From: Sedimentisphaera sp050251615
GTDB taxonomy: Bacteria; Planctomycetota; Phycisphaerae; Sedimentisphaerales; Sedimentisphaeraceae
DNA length: 60,688 nt
Direction: 5' to 3'
Assembly (NCBI GenBank): GCA_050251615.1
Contig: JBFWMM010000013.1
Span: 1-60,688 of the forward strand
Shown here: positions 42,145 through 52,371 of the stretch, in pieces
Layout: every line of letters starts with the position of its first letter
Position numbering within the stretch: position 1 is the stretch's first letter
Made by a program: the position numbers and the translations under genes
The notes under the pieces: model-generated
The model's input: the letters and a program-made list of their open reading frames with translations, nothing else
Database searches by the model: none
What the model was told of the DNA's origin: nothing

Positions 42145-42615
42145 TTACCAGGCGAAATGTGCGAAGGCCTTGTTAGCCTCTGCCATCCTGTGGACGTTTT
42201 CGCGAGTTGTCATCGCCTGTCCATCGCCCTTATAAGCGTCTGAAATCTCCTGAGCGAGCCTCTGTGACATCGGCTTGCCCTTCTTGCCTCTTGCGGCATC
42301 GAGAATCCAGCGGAACGCGAGAGACTGCTGTCTCTTCGGCCGCACCTGCATCGGAACCTGATATGTTGAACCGCCGACGCGCTTGCTGCGCACTTCCAGA
42401 AGCGGCTTGACATTTTCGATTGCCTTCTCGAACACCTCGTTCGGGGGGCAGTCGGTTATACGTTTTTCAATAATACCCATTGCATCATAGAAAACTTTGC
42501 GTGCAACGCTCTTTTTTCCACTAAGCATAAGGCAATTTATGAACTTTGAGATCAACCTGCTGTTATAGACCGGATCCGCCTTGAGCTGGGTTGCTGATGC
42601 TGTAAACTTTGCCAT
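42145..42615 (-). CDS. rpsG: 30S ribosomal protein S7
   Basis: Primary 16S rRNA 3'-domain binding protein that starts assembly of the small-subunit head. 156 residues, the family length. Seen: FINCLMLSGKKSVARKVFYDAM near 25-46, the middle VKPLLEVRSKRVGGSTYQVPMQVRP, and the MAEANKAFAHFAW end. It is last in the cluster, 34 bp after rpsL. fusA, often next in other bacteria, does not follow. Confidence 0.98.
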   Translation of the reverse strand: MAKFTASATQLKADPVYNSRLISKFINCLMLSGKKSVARKVFYDAMGIIEKRITDCPPNEVFEKAIENVKPLLEVRSKRVGGSTYQVPMQVRPKRQQSLAFRWILDAARGKKGKPMSQRLAQEISDAYKGDGQAMTTRENVHRMAEANKAFAHFAW

Positions 42616-42649
42616 ACTGTGCTTTATCCTGTTCGACTGTGATTAAAAA

Positions 42650-43015
42650 TTACTTCTTCTTTGCGCCGTACTTGCTTCGTGCCTGCATACGTCCGCTGAC
42701 GCCTGCGGTATCAAGAGAACCGCGGACGATGTGGTAACGTACGCCGGGAAGGTCGCGCACACGACCGCCTCTGATGAGAACGGTGCTGTGTTCCTGGAGG
42801 TTGTGGTCAACCCCGGGAATATACGCGGTAACTTCCTTACCGTTTGTAAGACGCACCCTCGCGATTTTACGAAGAGCCGAGTTAGGCTTCTTAGGTGTCT
42901 GCGTTCTCACAACGAGACAAACACCGCGCTTCTGTGGACATCCACTGATATCCGAGACGCGCTTTCTCGCCTTCTGCTTGCGTCCGAAACGGACTAACTG
43001 ATTGATTGTGGGCAT
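42650..43015 (-). CDS. rpsL: 30S ribosomal protein S12
   Basis: Decoding-centre protein of the small subunit, 121 residues. MPTINQLVRFGR start, TPKKPNSALRK with the lysine linked to streptomycin response, and the VRDLPGVRYHIVRG block. One local variant: the usual IPGEGHNLQEHS loop reads IPGVDHNLQEHS. It follows rpoC by 45 bp. Confidence 0.99.
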   Translation of the reverse strand: MPTINQLVRFGRKQKARKRVSDISGCPQKRGVCLVVRTQTPKKPNSALRKIARVRLTNGKEVTAYIPGVDHNLQEHSTVLIRGGRVRDLPGVRYHIVRGSLDTAGVSGRMQARSKYGAKKK

Positions 43016-43060
43016 TATTAAACCTTTATCAAAATACTAAAAAACGTTTTGTTAACTTTA

Positions 43061-46000
43061 TCAGATACCCAGTGCTTCTCTGATTGCAGCATCCGCCGCA
43101 GCCTCAGCATCATGAGCACCCTGCAACTCAACAGGTACAGGCGCTTCGGTATTGTGCTTGACCGTAATCGAGCCATACTTGCCGAAACCGGTACCTGCCG
43201 GTATAAGCCTGCCGAGAATAACATTCTCTTTCAGACCGCGCAAAGTATCAATTTTACCACCAAGAGAGGCTTCCGTCAATACTTTTGTGGTTTCCTGGAA
43301 GCTTGCCGCCGAGATAAAGCTCTCAGATTGCAGCGAAGCCTTGGTAATACCGAGCAGAAGCGTGTTAGCTGTAGCGGGAAGTGGCTTCTTGCCCTTGGCC
43401 GGTTCTCCGAGAAGCATTTCTGTCTTTTCGTTGGCCTTGGCAAGGTCATCCCTGCTCACTTTATCGCCCTTCTTGAGCTTGGTATCGCCCGGATCCGTAA
43501 TGACGATCATATCGGCAAGAGCCTTGTTCACACGTTTGAACTCACTCTTATCGACCACCTCACCCGGGAGGAAGCCGCTGTCGCCGATAGTATCGATTTC
43601 AACCTTGCAAAGCATCTGCGATACGATAATCTCAACGTGCTTGTCGTTGATATTTACGTTCTGAGCGCGGTAAACATTCTGAATCTCGGCGAGAAGGTAG
43701 CGCTGAAGCGCCTCTTCGCCCTTGATTCTAAGGATGTCGTGCGGAACGAGCGGGCCCTGTGTGAGCGAGTCGCCCGCAATTACTCTACCGCCGGTGTGCA
43801 CGTTGAGGTGCCTGTCGCGCGGTACATGATGTTCGCGCTCAAGGCCGGATTCTTCATTGCGTACAATTACCGTAATCTTGCCTCGCCTGCGCTCACGCTG
43901 AAGCTCGACAACACCTGAGATCTCCGCCATGGCAGCAGGCTCTTTGGGCTTGCGCGCCTCGAAGATTTCTGTTACACGCGGCAGACCGCCTGTAATATCC
44001 TGTGTGCCGCCGGAACCGCGCGGAAGTCTTGCAAGTAGCTGTCCCGCGGTAACCTCATCGCCGTCATTCACTTCAATACGTGCCTTTGCGGGCAAGTAGT
44101 GAACATTGAGAATCTTTCCGTTTGTGTCTTCAATAACAATCTGCGGGTGTCTGTCGCCCTTATGTTCGATAACAACCGGACGGCCCTGCTGGCCCTTGCG
44201 CTCTTCATCAATGCGGGTCGTTTCACCTTCAATGATGTCGTGCAGGCGAATAACACCGGGAGTCTCTGCGAGAATCGGGATACGGTGTGCATCCCAGCGG
44301 AAGAGAACATCGCCGGCTTTCACCTGCGCTCCGTCTGCTATTGCAATACGGAAACCGTATTCAATCGGGAACGATTCGACCTGGTAGTTGTTTTCGTTTA
44401 TAACGGCCACTTCACTCTTGCGTTTGAGTGAAACGTACTCAGTGGCTCCCTCCGCAGAGGTAACCGGCACGCAGTGTACGCCTTTATAGAGTACGCGGCC
44501 GCTACGTGTTGCTTTCTGGTCGTCTTCGACAACCGCGCGAGATGCGATACCGCCTGTATGGAAGGTACGCATTGTAAGCTGCGTACCGGGCTCGCCGATA
44601 GACTGCGCGGCTACGATACCAACCGCCATACCCTGCTCTACGAGACGGCTCTTACTTAGGTCCCATCCGTAGCACTTGGCGCAGATGCCGCTTTCGGCAT
44701 CACATGTCAGCGGGCTACGAACCATAATGGAGCCCGGATTGAGCTCTTCGATTTTGGCGGCGGCTTCGGGCGTGATAATTTCGTTCTCACGAACGATAAC
44801 CTCATCACGTACGAGGTCTTTAATGGTATCACGTGCCGTACGGCCGACTATCAGCTGGCTGAGCGGAATTTCAATGTCATCGCCCTTGATGACGTTTGTT
44901 TTCATGACGCCCTGGAGCGTGCCGCAATCGTCGCAGGTAACGATAACGTTCTGTGCAACATCCGCAAGCTTACGCGTGAGGTAGCCGGAGTCAGCTGTTT
45001 TAAGAGCTGTATCAGCCAGTCCTTTACGCGCACCGTGAGTCGAGCTGAAGTACTCAAGAATGTTAAGGCCTTCGCGGAAATTCGATTTAATCGGTGTTTC
45101 GATAATCTCACCACTCGGCTTAGCCATAAGCGCACGCATACCTGCCAGCTGCATGATCTGGTCAACACTGCCACGAGCACCGGAGTGCCTCATAACCCAG
45201 ATGGGGTTGAGGTATGGCTTGCCGTCGCGCTCATCGTTTTTGATGGCATCAAGCATGGCGTTTGTAACCTCGATACGTGCGTGTGTCCAGGCATCGATAA
45301 TCTGGTTCTTGCGCTCGGTTTCCGTTAGGACACCATCGCGGAAGTTGTTCATAATCTTATCGACAATCTTCTGTGACTTGATAAGAATATCTTTTTTCTC
45401 GACCGGTATGCGCAGGTCTGTAACGCCGATACTCAGGCCGGCGAGAGTTGCATACTTGAAGCCGAGGTCTTTAACCCTGTCGAGAATATCAACAGTTTTG
45501 CCGCTGCCGATGCGCTTGTAGCACTCGCTGATAACCTTACCGAGCTGCTTGCTGCTCATAAGCTGGTTGAAGAACGGCATTTCCTGCGGGAACACATCGT
45601 TGAACAGACAGCGGCCGGGGGTTGTTTCCACAACGCCGCCTTCATGCTCGCCGTCATCATCCATAAAACGCTTGCCCTTGGGCAGGCGAACCTTGCATTT
45701 GGCGTGCGCTGACACTACGCCGCGGTCATAGGCGCTGATGGCCTCGAACGTGTCGCGGAATACCATGCCTTCGCCTTTTGCACCGGCCATACAGGTTGTG
45801 AGGTAGTAGTTACCAAGCACGATATCCTGCGATGGAGTAAGGTTCGGAGAACCGTTTGAGGGCGAGAAAATGTTGTTTGTAGCAAGGATGAGCGTATGCG
45901 CTTCAACCTGCGCCTCGATGCTGAGCGGAAGGTGCACAGCCATCTGGTCGCCGTCGAAATCGGCGTTGAAGCCTTTACAAGCCAGCGGATGCAGGTGGAT

Positions 46001-47323
46001 AGCGTTGCCTTCAACAAGTACCGGCTCGAACGCCTGAATACCCATGCGGTGAAGCGTGGGGGCGCGGTTGAGCAGAACGGGGTGCTGGTAGATTACTTCT
46101 TCGAGTATATCCCAGACGCAGTCCTCGCGCCTTTCGAGCATCCTCTTTGCGCTCTTGACCGTATCAGCATAGCCGCGCTCGCGCAGCTTCCTGATGATAA
46201 ACGGCTGGTAAAGCTCAAGCGCAATCTTCTTCGGCAGGCCGCACTGATTCAGCTTGAGCCACGGGCCAACAACGATAACCGAACGAGCGGAGTAGTCAAC
46301 GCGTTTGCCGAGAAGGTTTTCGCGGAAGCGGCCCTGCTTGCCTTTGATCATATCGGTGAGCGATTTAAGCGCTCTGTTGTTGCTGCCGACAACCGGCCTT
46401 CTGCATCTGCCGTTGTCAAGCAGAGCATCAACAGCTTGCTGGAGCATTCTCTTTTCGTTCCTGATAATAACTTCAGGCGCGTTAAGGTCCATCAGCTTTG
46501 CAAGGCGGTTATTACGGTTGATAATTCTTCTGTAGAGGTCATTAAGGTCGCTGGTGGCAAAGTTGCCGCTTTCCAGCATAACCAGCGGGCGCAGGTCCGG
46601 CGGGATAACCGGAAGCACCTTGAGAACCATATTTGTCGGCTCGTTTTCGCTCTCTCTCAGCGCGTTTACAGTTTTAAGGCGCTTGGAAAGCTCGCTGATC
46701 TTCTGCTTGCTGCCTGTGCTGTTGATCTGCTCGCGCAGCTCTATGCTGAGAAGCTCCATATCAAGCTCTTTGATGAGATCTTCAATGGCTTCGGCGCCCA
46801 TGGCCGCTTTGAAGCCGGAACCATAGCTTGCGTATGCATCGCGGTACTCGTCTTCTGTGAGCAGCTGGTGCTTCTCAAGAGGCGTATCGCCGGGATCCAT
46901 AACGACGTAGTCCTGAAAATACACAATCTTCTCAAGCTCGCTCGTTTTGAAGCCGAGCAGAGTGCTGAGGCGGCTGGGCATGGCCTTGAAAAACCATATA
47001 TGCACAACCGGCGCGGCGAGAGTGATATGGCCCATCCTTTTACGTCTTACGCGGCTCGGTGCTACCTTTACCCCGCAACGCTCACAGATGACGCCCTTGA
47101 ATTTAGTACCCTTGTGCTTACCGCAGAAACATTCATAGTCGCGCTCAGGGCCGAAAATACGCTCGCAAAACAGACCATCACGCTCAGGACGATATGTCCT
47201 GTAGTTGATTGTCTCCGGTTTGCGAACCTCGCCAAACGACCAGCTTCGAATATCATCGGGGCTGGCAAGCGAAATCCTTACCGAGTCAAAATCGTTTATT
47301 TTTTCAAAACCAGGTTCTATCAT
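43061..47323 (-). CDS. rpoC: DNA-directed RNA polymerase subunit beta'
   Basis: Largest polymerase subunit, 1420 residues, holding the catalytic magnesium. Seen: N-terminal zinc site with CFCGKHKG and CERCGVKV near 70-90, rudder and lid region, the active-site NADFDGDQMAVH near 450-461, the trigger-loop region MRTFHTGG, and a second zinc site CDDCGTLQG...CDAESGICAKC near 800-880. The jaw and C-terminal regions are complete, without the large insertion of gamma-proteobacteria. It is 50 bp after rpoB and 45 bp before rpsL, so they share a transcript. Confidence 0.99.
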   Translation of the reverse strand: MIEPGFEKINDFDSVRISLASPDDIRSWSFGEVRKPETINYRTYRPERDGLFCERIFGPERDYECFCGKHKGTKFKGVICERCGVKVAPSRVRRKRMGHITLAAPVVHIWFFKAMPSRLSTLLGFKTSELEKIVYFQDYVVMDPGDTPLEKHQLLTEDEYRDAYASYGSGFKAAMGAEAIEDLIKELDMELLSIELREQINSTGSKQKISELSKRLKTVNALRESENEPTNMVLKVLPVIPPDLRPLVMLESGNFATSDLNDLYRRIINRNNRLAKLMDLNAPEVIIRNEKRMLQQAVDALLDNGRCRRPVVGSNNRALKSLTDMIKGKQGRFRENLLGKRVDYSARSVIVVGPWLKLNQCGLPKKIALELYQPFIIRKLRERGYADTVKSAKRMLERREDCVWDILEEVIYQHPVLLNRAPTLHRMGIQAFEPVLVEGNAIHLHPLACKGFNADFDGDQMAVHLPLSIEAQVEAHTLILATNNIFSPSNGSPNLTPSQDIVLGNYYLTTCMAGAKGEGMVFRDTFEAISAYDRGVVSAHAKCKVRLPKGKRFMDDDGEHEGGVVETTPGRCLFNDVFPQEMPFFNQLMSSKQLGKVISECYKRIGSGKTVDILDRVKDLGFKYATLAGLSIGVTDLRIPVEKKDILIKSQKIVDKIMNNFRDGVLTETERKNQIIDAWTHARIEVTNAMLDAIKNDERDGKPYLNPIWVMRHSGARGSVDQIMQLAGMRALMAKPSGEIIETPIKSNFREGLNILEYFSSTHGARKGLADTALKTADSGYLTRKLADVAQNVIVTCDDCGTLQGVMKTNVIKGDDIEIPLSQLIVGRTARDTIKDLVRDEVIVRENEIITPEAAAKIEELNPGSIMVRSPLTCDAESGICAKCYGWDLSKSRLVEQGMAVGIVAAQSIGEPGTQLTMRTFHTGGIASRAVVEDDQKATRSGRVLYKGVHCVPVTSAEGATEYVSLKRKSEVAVINENNYQVESFPIEYGFRIAIADGAQVKAGDVLFRWDAHRIPILAETPGVIRLHDIIEGETTRIDEERKGQQGRPVVIEHKGDRHPQIVIEDTNGKILNVHYLPAKARIEVNDGDEVTAGQLLARLPRGSGGTQDITGGLPRVTEIFEARKPKEPAAMAEISGVVELQRERRRGKITVIVRNEESGLEREHHVPRDRHLNVHTGGRVIAGDSLTQGPLVPHDILRIKGEEALQRYLLAEIQNVYRAQNVNINDKHVEIIVSQMLCKVEIDTIGDSGFLPGEVVDKSEFKRVNKALADMIVITDPGDTKLKKGDKVSRDDLAKANEKTEMLLGEPAKGKKPLPATANTLLLGITKASLQSESFISAASFQETTKVLTEASLGGKIDTLRGLKENVILGRLIPAGTGFGKYGSITVKHNTEAPVPVELQGAHDAEAAADAAIREALGI

Positions 47324-47373
47324 ATCCCAGTATCTCCTTTTAAGTTAGGATAAACGTTCTCTGCCGCCCGAAA

Positions 47374-50300
47374 TCAGAACGGCGAGAAATCCTTTTTGCT
47401 TTTTTCGAGTCTCATATTGAGGCCGAGCCCTCTGATTTCGTTACAGAGAACCTCGAACGAAACCGGCGTGCCGGCGACAAGGGAATTTGTCCCCTTGACC
47501 ATCGATTCGTAAATCTTCGTTCTGCCTTCAATATCATCACTCTTAACCGTCAGGATTTCCTGCAGCAAATACGCGGCTCCGTATCCTTCAAGCGCCCAAA
47601 CTTCCATCTCACCGAACCTCTGACCGCCTGCACGCGCTTTGCCGCCGAGCGGCTGCTGCGTGATAAGGCTGTATGGGCCGGTACTTCTGGCATGGATCTT
47701 GTCATCCACGAGGTGGTGCAGCTTGAGCATATACATATAACCGACTGTCGCCCTCTGCTCGAACGCCTCGCCTGTGCGGCCGTCGTAGAGCTGGCTCTTA
47801 AGAGTATCGGGGACAACCGCATAGATCTCATCGGCCGGCGGAGCAAGCTTGGCTTCCTCGAACTGTTTCATTCGCTCTTTGACATAGTTGTTCGCTTCTT
47901 CGGTGAGCGTATGGATTTCTTCCTCTGTCGCACTATCGAACACAGGCGTAATGGAATCGAACCCGAGTACCTTCGACACCCAGCCGAGGTGTGTTTCGAG
48001 AATCTGACCAACGTTCATACGAGAAGGTACGCCGAGCGGGTTCAGCACGATGTCAACAGGTGTGCCGTCTTCGAGAAACGGCATATCTTCCTGCGGCATA
48101 ATACGCGCGATGATACCCTTGTTACCGTGGCGTCCGGCCATCTTATCACCCACAGAAAGCGTGCGCTTGATAGCCACATAAACCTTGACTTTTTCGAGAA
48201 CGCCGTTAGGTAGTTCGTCGCCACGGTTGAGGTGGTCGCTGAGGCGTTCATACTCTTCGCCAAGCTCAACAATCTGAGGCCAGTAGAGATCAATAACGGC
48301 CCTGAATTCGGGCATCTTATCCTTCTGCTTGAGCCACTCGGCGCTGAAATTATCAACCTGTTCGGCGATAACCTCATCAACCTTGCTCACACCCGCCTTC
48401 TGGAGTGAATCGGGGTCAACAACATCAATGCCGTCGATCGTGGCATAAACCTTGTCCATCATCTTGCGGAACAGGCTCACTTGCTTTGCGGTTGTTTCTT
48501 CTTTGAGCGCGGTGATCTTCGCTTTAAGCGCCTTTTTTTCCACCTCATTTGTCGCGGAGTACCGGCGGAAATGTCTCGTACCGATAACAACGCCTTCGTG
48601 TCCGCTGGGCACGGTGAGTGAATCGTTCTTCACGTCTTCGCCTGCGCGGCCGAAGATGGCGTGGAGAAGCTTTTCTTCGGGAGAAAGCTCGCTCTTGCTC
48701 TTCGGAGAAACCTTACCTACAAGTATATCCCCCTGGCTCACTTTCGTGCCCTCGCGGATGATACCGTTTATGTCGAGGTTGCGAAGCATCTTCTCGCCGA
48801 CGTTCGGAATGTCCCTTGTGAACTCTTCCTTGCCGAGCTTTGTCTCGCGAACCTCAATCTCAAACTCATCAATGTGAATACTTGTGAAAGTATCCTTCTT
48901 GACGAGGTTCTGGTTTATGAGAATAGCATCCTCGAAGTTATAGCCGTCGAAAGGCATAAACGCTACGAGGAGATTTTTTCCGATGGCGAGAACGCCATGG
49001 TCTGTGCCGCCGCCGTCTGCGATAATCTCACCGGTTTCAACGACTTGCCCGAGAGCAACGACCGGCTTCTGGTTGAGGCAGGTACGCTCGTTTAGGCCGC
49101 GATACTTCATCAGCGGGTATTCGTCGCGCTCATCAATGACGATCTTGAGCGCGTCAACAGCGGTAACCGTGCCGCCGCGGATTGCCTTGACAACCATCGG
49201 TGTATTCCTGGGCACTTCATATTCCATGCCCGTACCTACAAGCGGAGCCTCAGTTTGCAGAAGCGGTACGGCCTGCCTCATCATGTTCGAGCCCATAAGC
49301 GCGCGGTTGGCGTCGTCATGGTCGAGGAACGGGATGAGAGCCGCCGAGATACCGACAGTCTGTTTGCTGGAAACGTCGAGGTATTCAACTTCCTGGCTGT
49401 CAATCTGAGTGAGCTCGCCCTTTTCGCGCGCAAGAACGGGTCCCTTGCGCAACTTCTTCTGATCGGCGCGGTCGAGAGCGGCCGGCGGAGCGAAAACAAG
49501 CTCGTCTTCGGCGTCTGCGCGGAGCGTTACGATTTCGCCTGTAACCTTGCCTTTGTCCACCTTGACGTACGGAGTCATAAGGAAGCCGTATTCGTCGAGG
49601 CTCGAGTAAACGCCAAGCGAGGAGATAAGACCGATATTCGCACCTTCAGGAGTCTCAATCGGGCAGATGCGTCCGTAGTGCGATATGTGAACGTCGCGAA
49701 CCTCGAAACCTGCACGTTTTCTGTTGAGACCGCCCGGGCCGAGGGCCGAAAGCCTTCTTTCGTGAGTGAGCTGACTGAGACAGTTTGTCTGGTCAACCAC
49801 CTGGCTGAGCTCGCCTCTGCCAAAGAACGCATCAATGTGATTCGAGACGCTCTTGCTGTTGACGATGTCGGAGATCTTGGTTATCTCTTCGGCCTGCTTG
49901 CTGCTCATGCGGTCTTTAACGGTGCGCTGGAGCTTGAGAAGGCCCTTGCGGATCTCATCGCTACCGAGCTCGCCGACAGTACGCACGCGCCTGTTGCCGA
50001 GATGGTCAATATCATCAATCATGCCCTTGTTGGAGCGGAGGTCAAGCAGATACTTGACAACGCGAATATAATCATCAGACTGAATAACCTGCAAATCTTC
50101 GGATGTGTTCGTGCCGAACTTCCTGTTCAGGCGGAACCTGCCCACCTTGCCGAGCCTGTAACGCTTATCATCGTAGAAGCGTTCGTGGAACAGCTCTTTT
50201 GCCTTCTCCACGTTCGAGGGGTTACCCGGGCGAAGCTTGGAGTAGATCTTGAGAAGAGCGTGTTCGTATGTCTGGCAGTCGTCCTCGCCGAGCGTGTTGA

Positions 50301-51129
50301 GGATGAGCATATCTGTGAGATTGACAATAACCTCAACCTTATCAATACTGCTACCTTGAATCTGGCTGATCGCATCGCCGATCTGCTTACCCGCACCGAC
50401 AATAACCTCGCCGGTTTCGGTGTCAATAATCTCATCCACAGACCACATCATCGGCTCAAGCTTGGCCGGGCTGATCTTCTTCGTCTCGTAGAAGATCCTG
50501 ATGATGTCAGCGGTTGTGCCGTATTCCGGTGCCATAGCACGCAGGAAAACAGTCGCAGCGAGTTTGTTTGTCTGGTCGATTTTAACGAGCAGATTATCTT
50601 TCTTCGTTACACAAACTTCCAGCCAGCTTCCGCGCTCGGGAATGATGCGTCCGCCGTGAAGGATTCTGTCGGCCTCTTTGCTTTCAATGCCGAAGTCAAC
50701 ACCCGGGCCCCTATGCAGCTGGCTCACGATAACACGTTCAGCACCATTGACGATGAACGTACCACCGCCAAGCATAACAGGCATCTCGCCGAGGTATATG
50801 GCCTGGTCGATGCTCTGGTCGAGCTTCTTGTTGTGCAGTCTGAATGCAACGCGGAGCGGATAGCCGTAAGTAAGCTTGAGCTCTTTACACTCTATTGGAG
50901 TGTATCTCGGTTTTTCAAGTGTATATCCTTTGTATTCAAGAACGAGGTCCTGACCCTCTATGGGGAATGCCTCCCTGAATACCGCCTCAAGCCCCGCATC
51001 TGCCCTCTCCTGAGGGTTTATGTCGAGCTGGAGGAATTCCTTGTAGCTTTCCCTTTGCACCTGTGTAAGGTCTGGTACAGGGATAGCCTCAGTAAGTTTT
51101 CCAAAATTTCGTACCGGTCTTGGCCCCAT
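47374..51129 (-). CDS. rpoB: DNA-directed RNA polymerase subunit beta
   Basis: Second large polymerase subunit, 1251 residues from the ATG at 51129, which has GGAG 8 nt upstream and gives MGPRPVRNFGKL; a longer frame to 51207 lacks homology-like sequence. The rifampicin pocket reads LSQVVDQTNCLSQLTHERRLS: the residues matching E. coli Asp516, His526 and Ser531 are kept, with changes at 514, 515, 518 and 520. Active-site KMAGRHGNKG and the C-terminal EMEVWALEGYGAA block are present. It lies 165 bp after rplL, a spacer with short inverted repeats that may attenuate or process the transcript. Confidence 0.99.
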   Translation of the reverse strand: MGPRPVRNFGKLTEAIPVPDLTQVQRESYKEFLQLDINPQERADAGLEAVFREAFPIEGQDLVLEYKGYTLEKPRYTPIECKELKLTYGYPLRVAFRLHNKKLDQSIDQAIYLGEMPVMLGGGTFIVNGAERVIVSQLHRGPGVDFGIESKEADRILHGGRIIPERGSWLEVCVTKKDNLLVKIDQTNKLAATVFLRAMAPEYGTTADIIRIFYETKKISPAKLEPMMWSVDEIIDTETGEVIVGAGKQIGDAISQIQGSSIDKVEVIVNLTDMLILNTLGEDDCQTYEHALLKIYSKLRPGNPSNVEKAKELFHERFYDDKRYRLGKVGRFRLNRKFGTNTSEDLQVIQSDDYIRVVKYLLDLRSNKGMIDDIDHLGNRRVRTVGELGSDEIRKGLLKLQRTVKDRMSSKQAEEITKISDIVNSKSVSNHIDAFFGRGELSQVVDQTNCLSQLTHERRLSALGPGGLNRKRAGFEVRDVHISHYGRICPIETPEGANIGLISSLGVYSSLDEYGFLMTPYVKVDKGKVTGEIVTLRADAEDELVFAPPAALDRADQKKLRKGPVLAREKGELTQIDSQEVEYLDVSSKQTVGISAALIPFLDHDDANRALMGSNMMRQAVPLLQTEAPLVGTGMEYEVPRNTPMVVKAIRGGTVTAVDALKIVIDERDEYPLMKYRGLNERTCLNQKPVVALGQVVETGEIIADGGGTDHGVLAIGKNLLVAFMPFDGYNFEDAILINQNLVKKDTFTSIHIDEFEIEVRETKLGKEEFTRDIPNVGEKMLRNLDINGIIREGTKVSQGDILVGKVSPKSKSELSPEEKLLHAIFGRAGEDVKNDSLTVPSGHEGVVIGTRHFRRYSATNEVEKKALKAKITALKEETTAKQVSLFRKMMDKVYATIDGIDVVDPDSLQKAGVSKVDEVIAEQVDNFSAEWLKQKDKMPEFRAVIDLYWPQIVELGEEYERLSDHLNRGDELPNGVLEKVKVYVAIKRTLSVGDKMAGRHGNKGIIARIMPQEDMPFLEDGTPVDIVLNPLGVPSRMNVGQILETHLGWVSKVLGFDSITPVFDSATEEEIHTLTEEANNYVKERMKQFEEAKLAPPADEIYAVVPDTLKSQLYDGRTGEAFEQRATVGYMYMLKLHHLVDDKIHARSTGPYSLITQQPLGGKARAGGQRFGEMEVWALEGYGAAYLLQEILTVKSDDIEGRTKIYESMVKGTNSLVAGTPVSFEVLCNEIRGLGLNMRLEKSKKDFSPF

Positions 51130-51294
51130 CAATAATCTCCGCATAAAATTTATACAAGCCTGTGGGTTTGCCGAAAATATCCGACGTAAAAAGCATAAAC
51201 GCAACAAAGGTGTACGGGTAGAGAACTACTATTCCCCACCCGACACCGGTATAGTCTGGTACAGCTACCGCTATGTTGCGGCATTATTCCTATA

Positions 51295-51699
51295 TCAGTC
51301 GATCTTTACGGAAGCGCCTGCTTCTTCGAGCTGGCTCTTGACTGTCTCAGCTTCTTCCTTGCTGATACCTTCCTTGACTGTCTTAGGTGCGCCGTCAACG
51401 AGCTCCTTGGCTTCCTTGAGACCAAGTCCTGTGATAGCACGGATTTCCTTGATGACAGCAATCTTCTTATCGCCAACTGCTTCAAGAATTACATCAAAGC
51501 TGGTCTTTTCAACAGCTTCGGCTTCTTCGCCTGCTGCCGCGGGACCTGCCATCATAACTGCACCACCAGCTGCCGGCTCAATGCCGTACTCTTCTTTGAG
51601 GTAGTCAGCCAGTTCTTTGGCCTGCATAAGTGTCAGCTTTACAATGCTGTCGCCTATTGCCTTGATGTCATCGCTGAATGTTCTATTTTCGTCACTCAT
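51295..51699 (-). CDS. rplL: 50S ribosomal protein L7/L12
   Basis: Stalk protein that recruits elongation factors, 134 residues. N-terminal dimer domain (about 10-45), Ala/Gly/Glu hinge (about 50-65), and the globular domain with KIAVIKEIRAITGLGLKEAK and the LVDGAPK loop. It lies 138 bp after rplJ. The ten-residue lead MSDENRTFSD is slightly longer than in most species. Confidence 0.98.
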   Translation of the reverse strand: MSDENRTFSDDIKAIGDSIVKLTLMQAKELADYLKEEYGIEPAAGGAVMMAGPAAAGEEAEAVEKTSFDVILEAVGDKKIAVIKEIRAITGLGLKEAKELVDGAPKTVKEGISKEEAETVKSQLEEAGASVKID

Positions 51700-51837
51700 G
51701 TTATTTAATCTCCTTTTATTCCACGTCTTGCCCGCCGACTGCCATCACTACGCCGCGATGTTTAACCCTTTCAGGACGCCCGGCTGAGGCTGGGAATAAA
51801 CTGAATCGTAAAATATTCTTTGTTTTTGAGGCTGTTA

Positions 51838-52353
51838 TCAGGCAGCGCCTTCTTCTGCCTTGTCGATAATGGTCTTCAGGCAACCTGCGATAACGCTCGC
51901 CGGACCCACAATCGCACCGGCAAGATTTGCCGCCGGACTGAGAACCAGCTGTACGATCTGGCCTTGAAGTTCCACACGGTTGGGCATCTTGGAAAGATCA
52001 ACAACACCCTTACCGCTGACGAGTGTGCCGTCAACATAGGCGCCCCTGAGCTCGAAAGCCTTGATCTTCTTCTCGATGGCAACCATTTCCTTGGCCACGT
52101 CAACAACGCTGTCGCCGCCGAATGCCACTGTACAAGGGCCGTTGCTGAAGAGCTCTGCTGCTCCCGGGACAACCTTCCTCATAAGCGAGTTACGCACAAC
52201 TCTCAGGCTTACGCCCTTTTCGCTGAGCTTCGAACGCATGGCATTATTATCATTACCGCTTACACCGTCAGTACTTACAACGACGAATTCTGTTACGCCG
52301 TCAAACTTGACTTCCAGTTCTTTCTGCAGCAGTTCTTTTACAAATTTACTCAT
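51838..52353 (-). CDS. rplJ: 50S ribosomal protein L10
   Basis: Base of the L7/L12 stalk, 171 residues. N-terminal rRNA-binding domain with LRVVRNSLMRKV near 50, middle domain, and a C-terminal helix expected to hold L12 dimers (ending LKTIIDKAEEGAA). It starts 18 bp after rplA, so any L10-L12 control of this mRNA would have to act within or upstream of rplA; the long leader seen in E. coli is missing. Confidence 0.97.
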   Translation of the reverse strand: MSKFVKELLQKELEVKFDGVTEFVVVSTDGVSGNDNNAMRSKLSEKGVSLRVVRNSLMRKVVPGAAELFSNGPCTVAFGGDSVVDVAKEMVAIEKKIKAFELRGAYVDGTLVSGKGVVDLSKMPNRVELQGQIVQLVLSPAANLAGAIVGPASVIAGCLKTIIDKAEEGAA

Positions 52354-52371
52354 AGTGTCTCACCTCTGCCC

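Noticed and set aside
49255..51135. 626-codon open frame on the plus strand opposite rpoB
   Set aside because: It is antisense to a fully conserved rpoB, with no ribosome site and a composition explained by the codon bias of the real gene.
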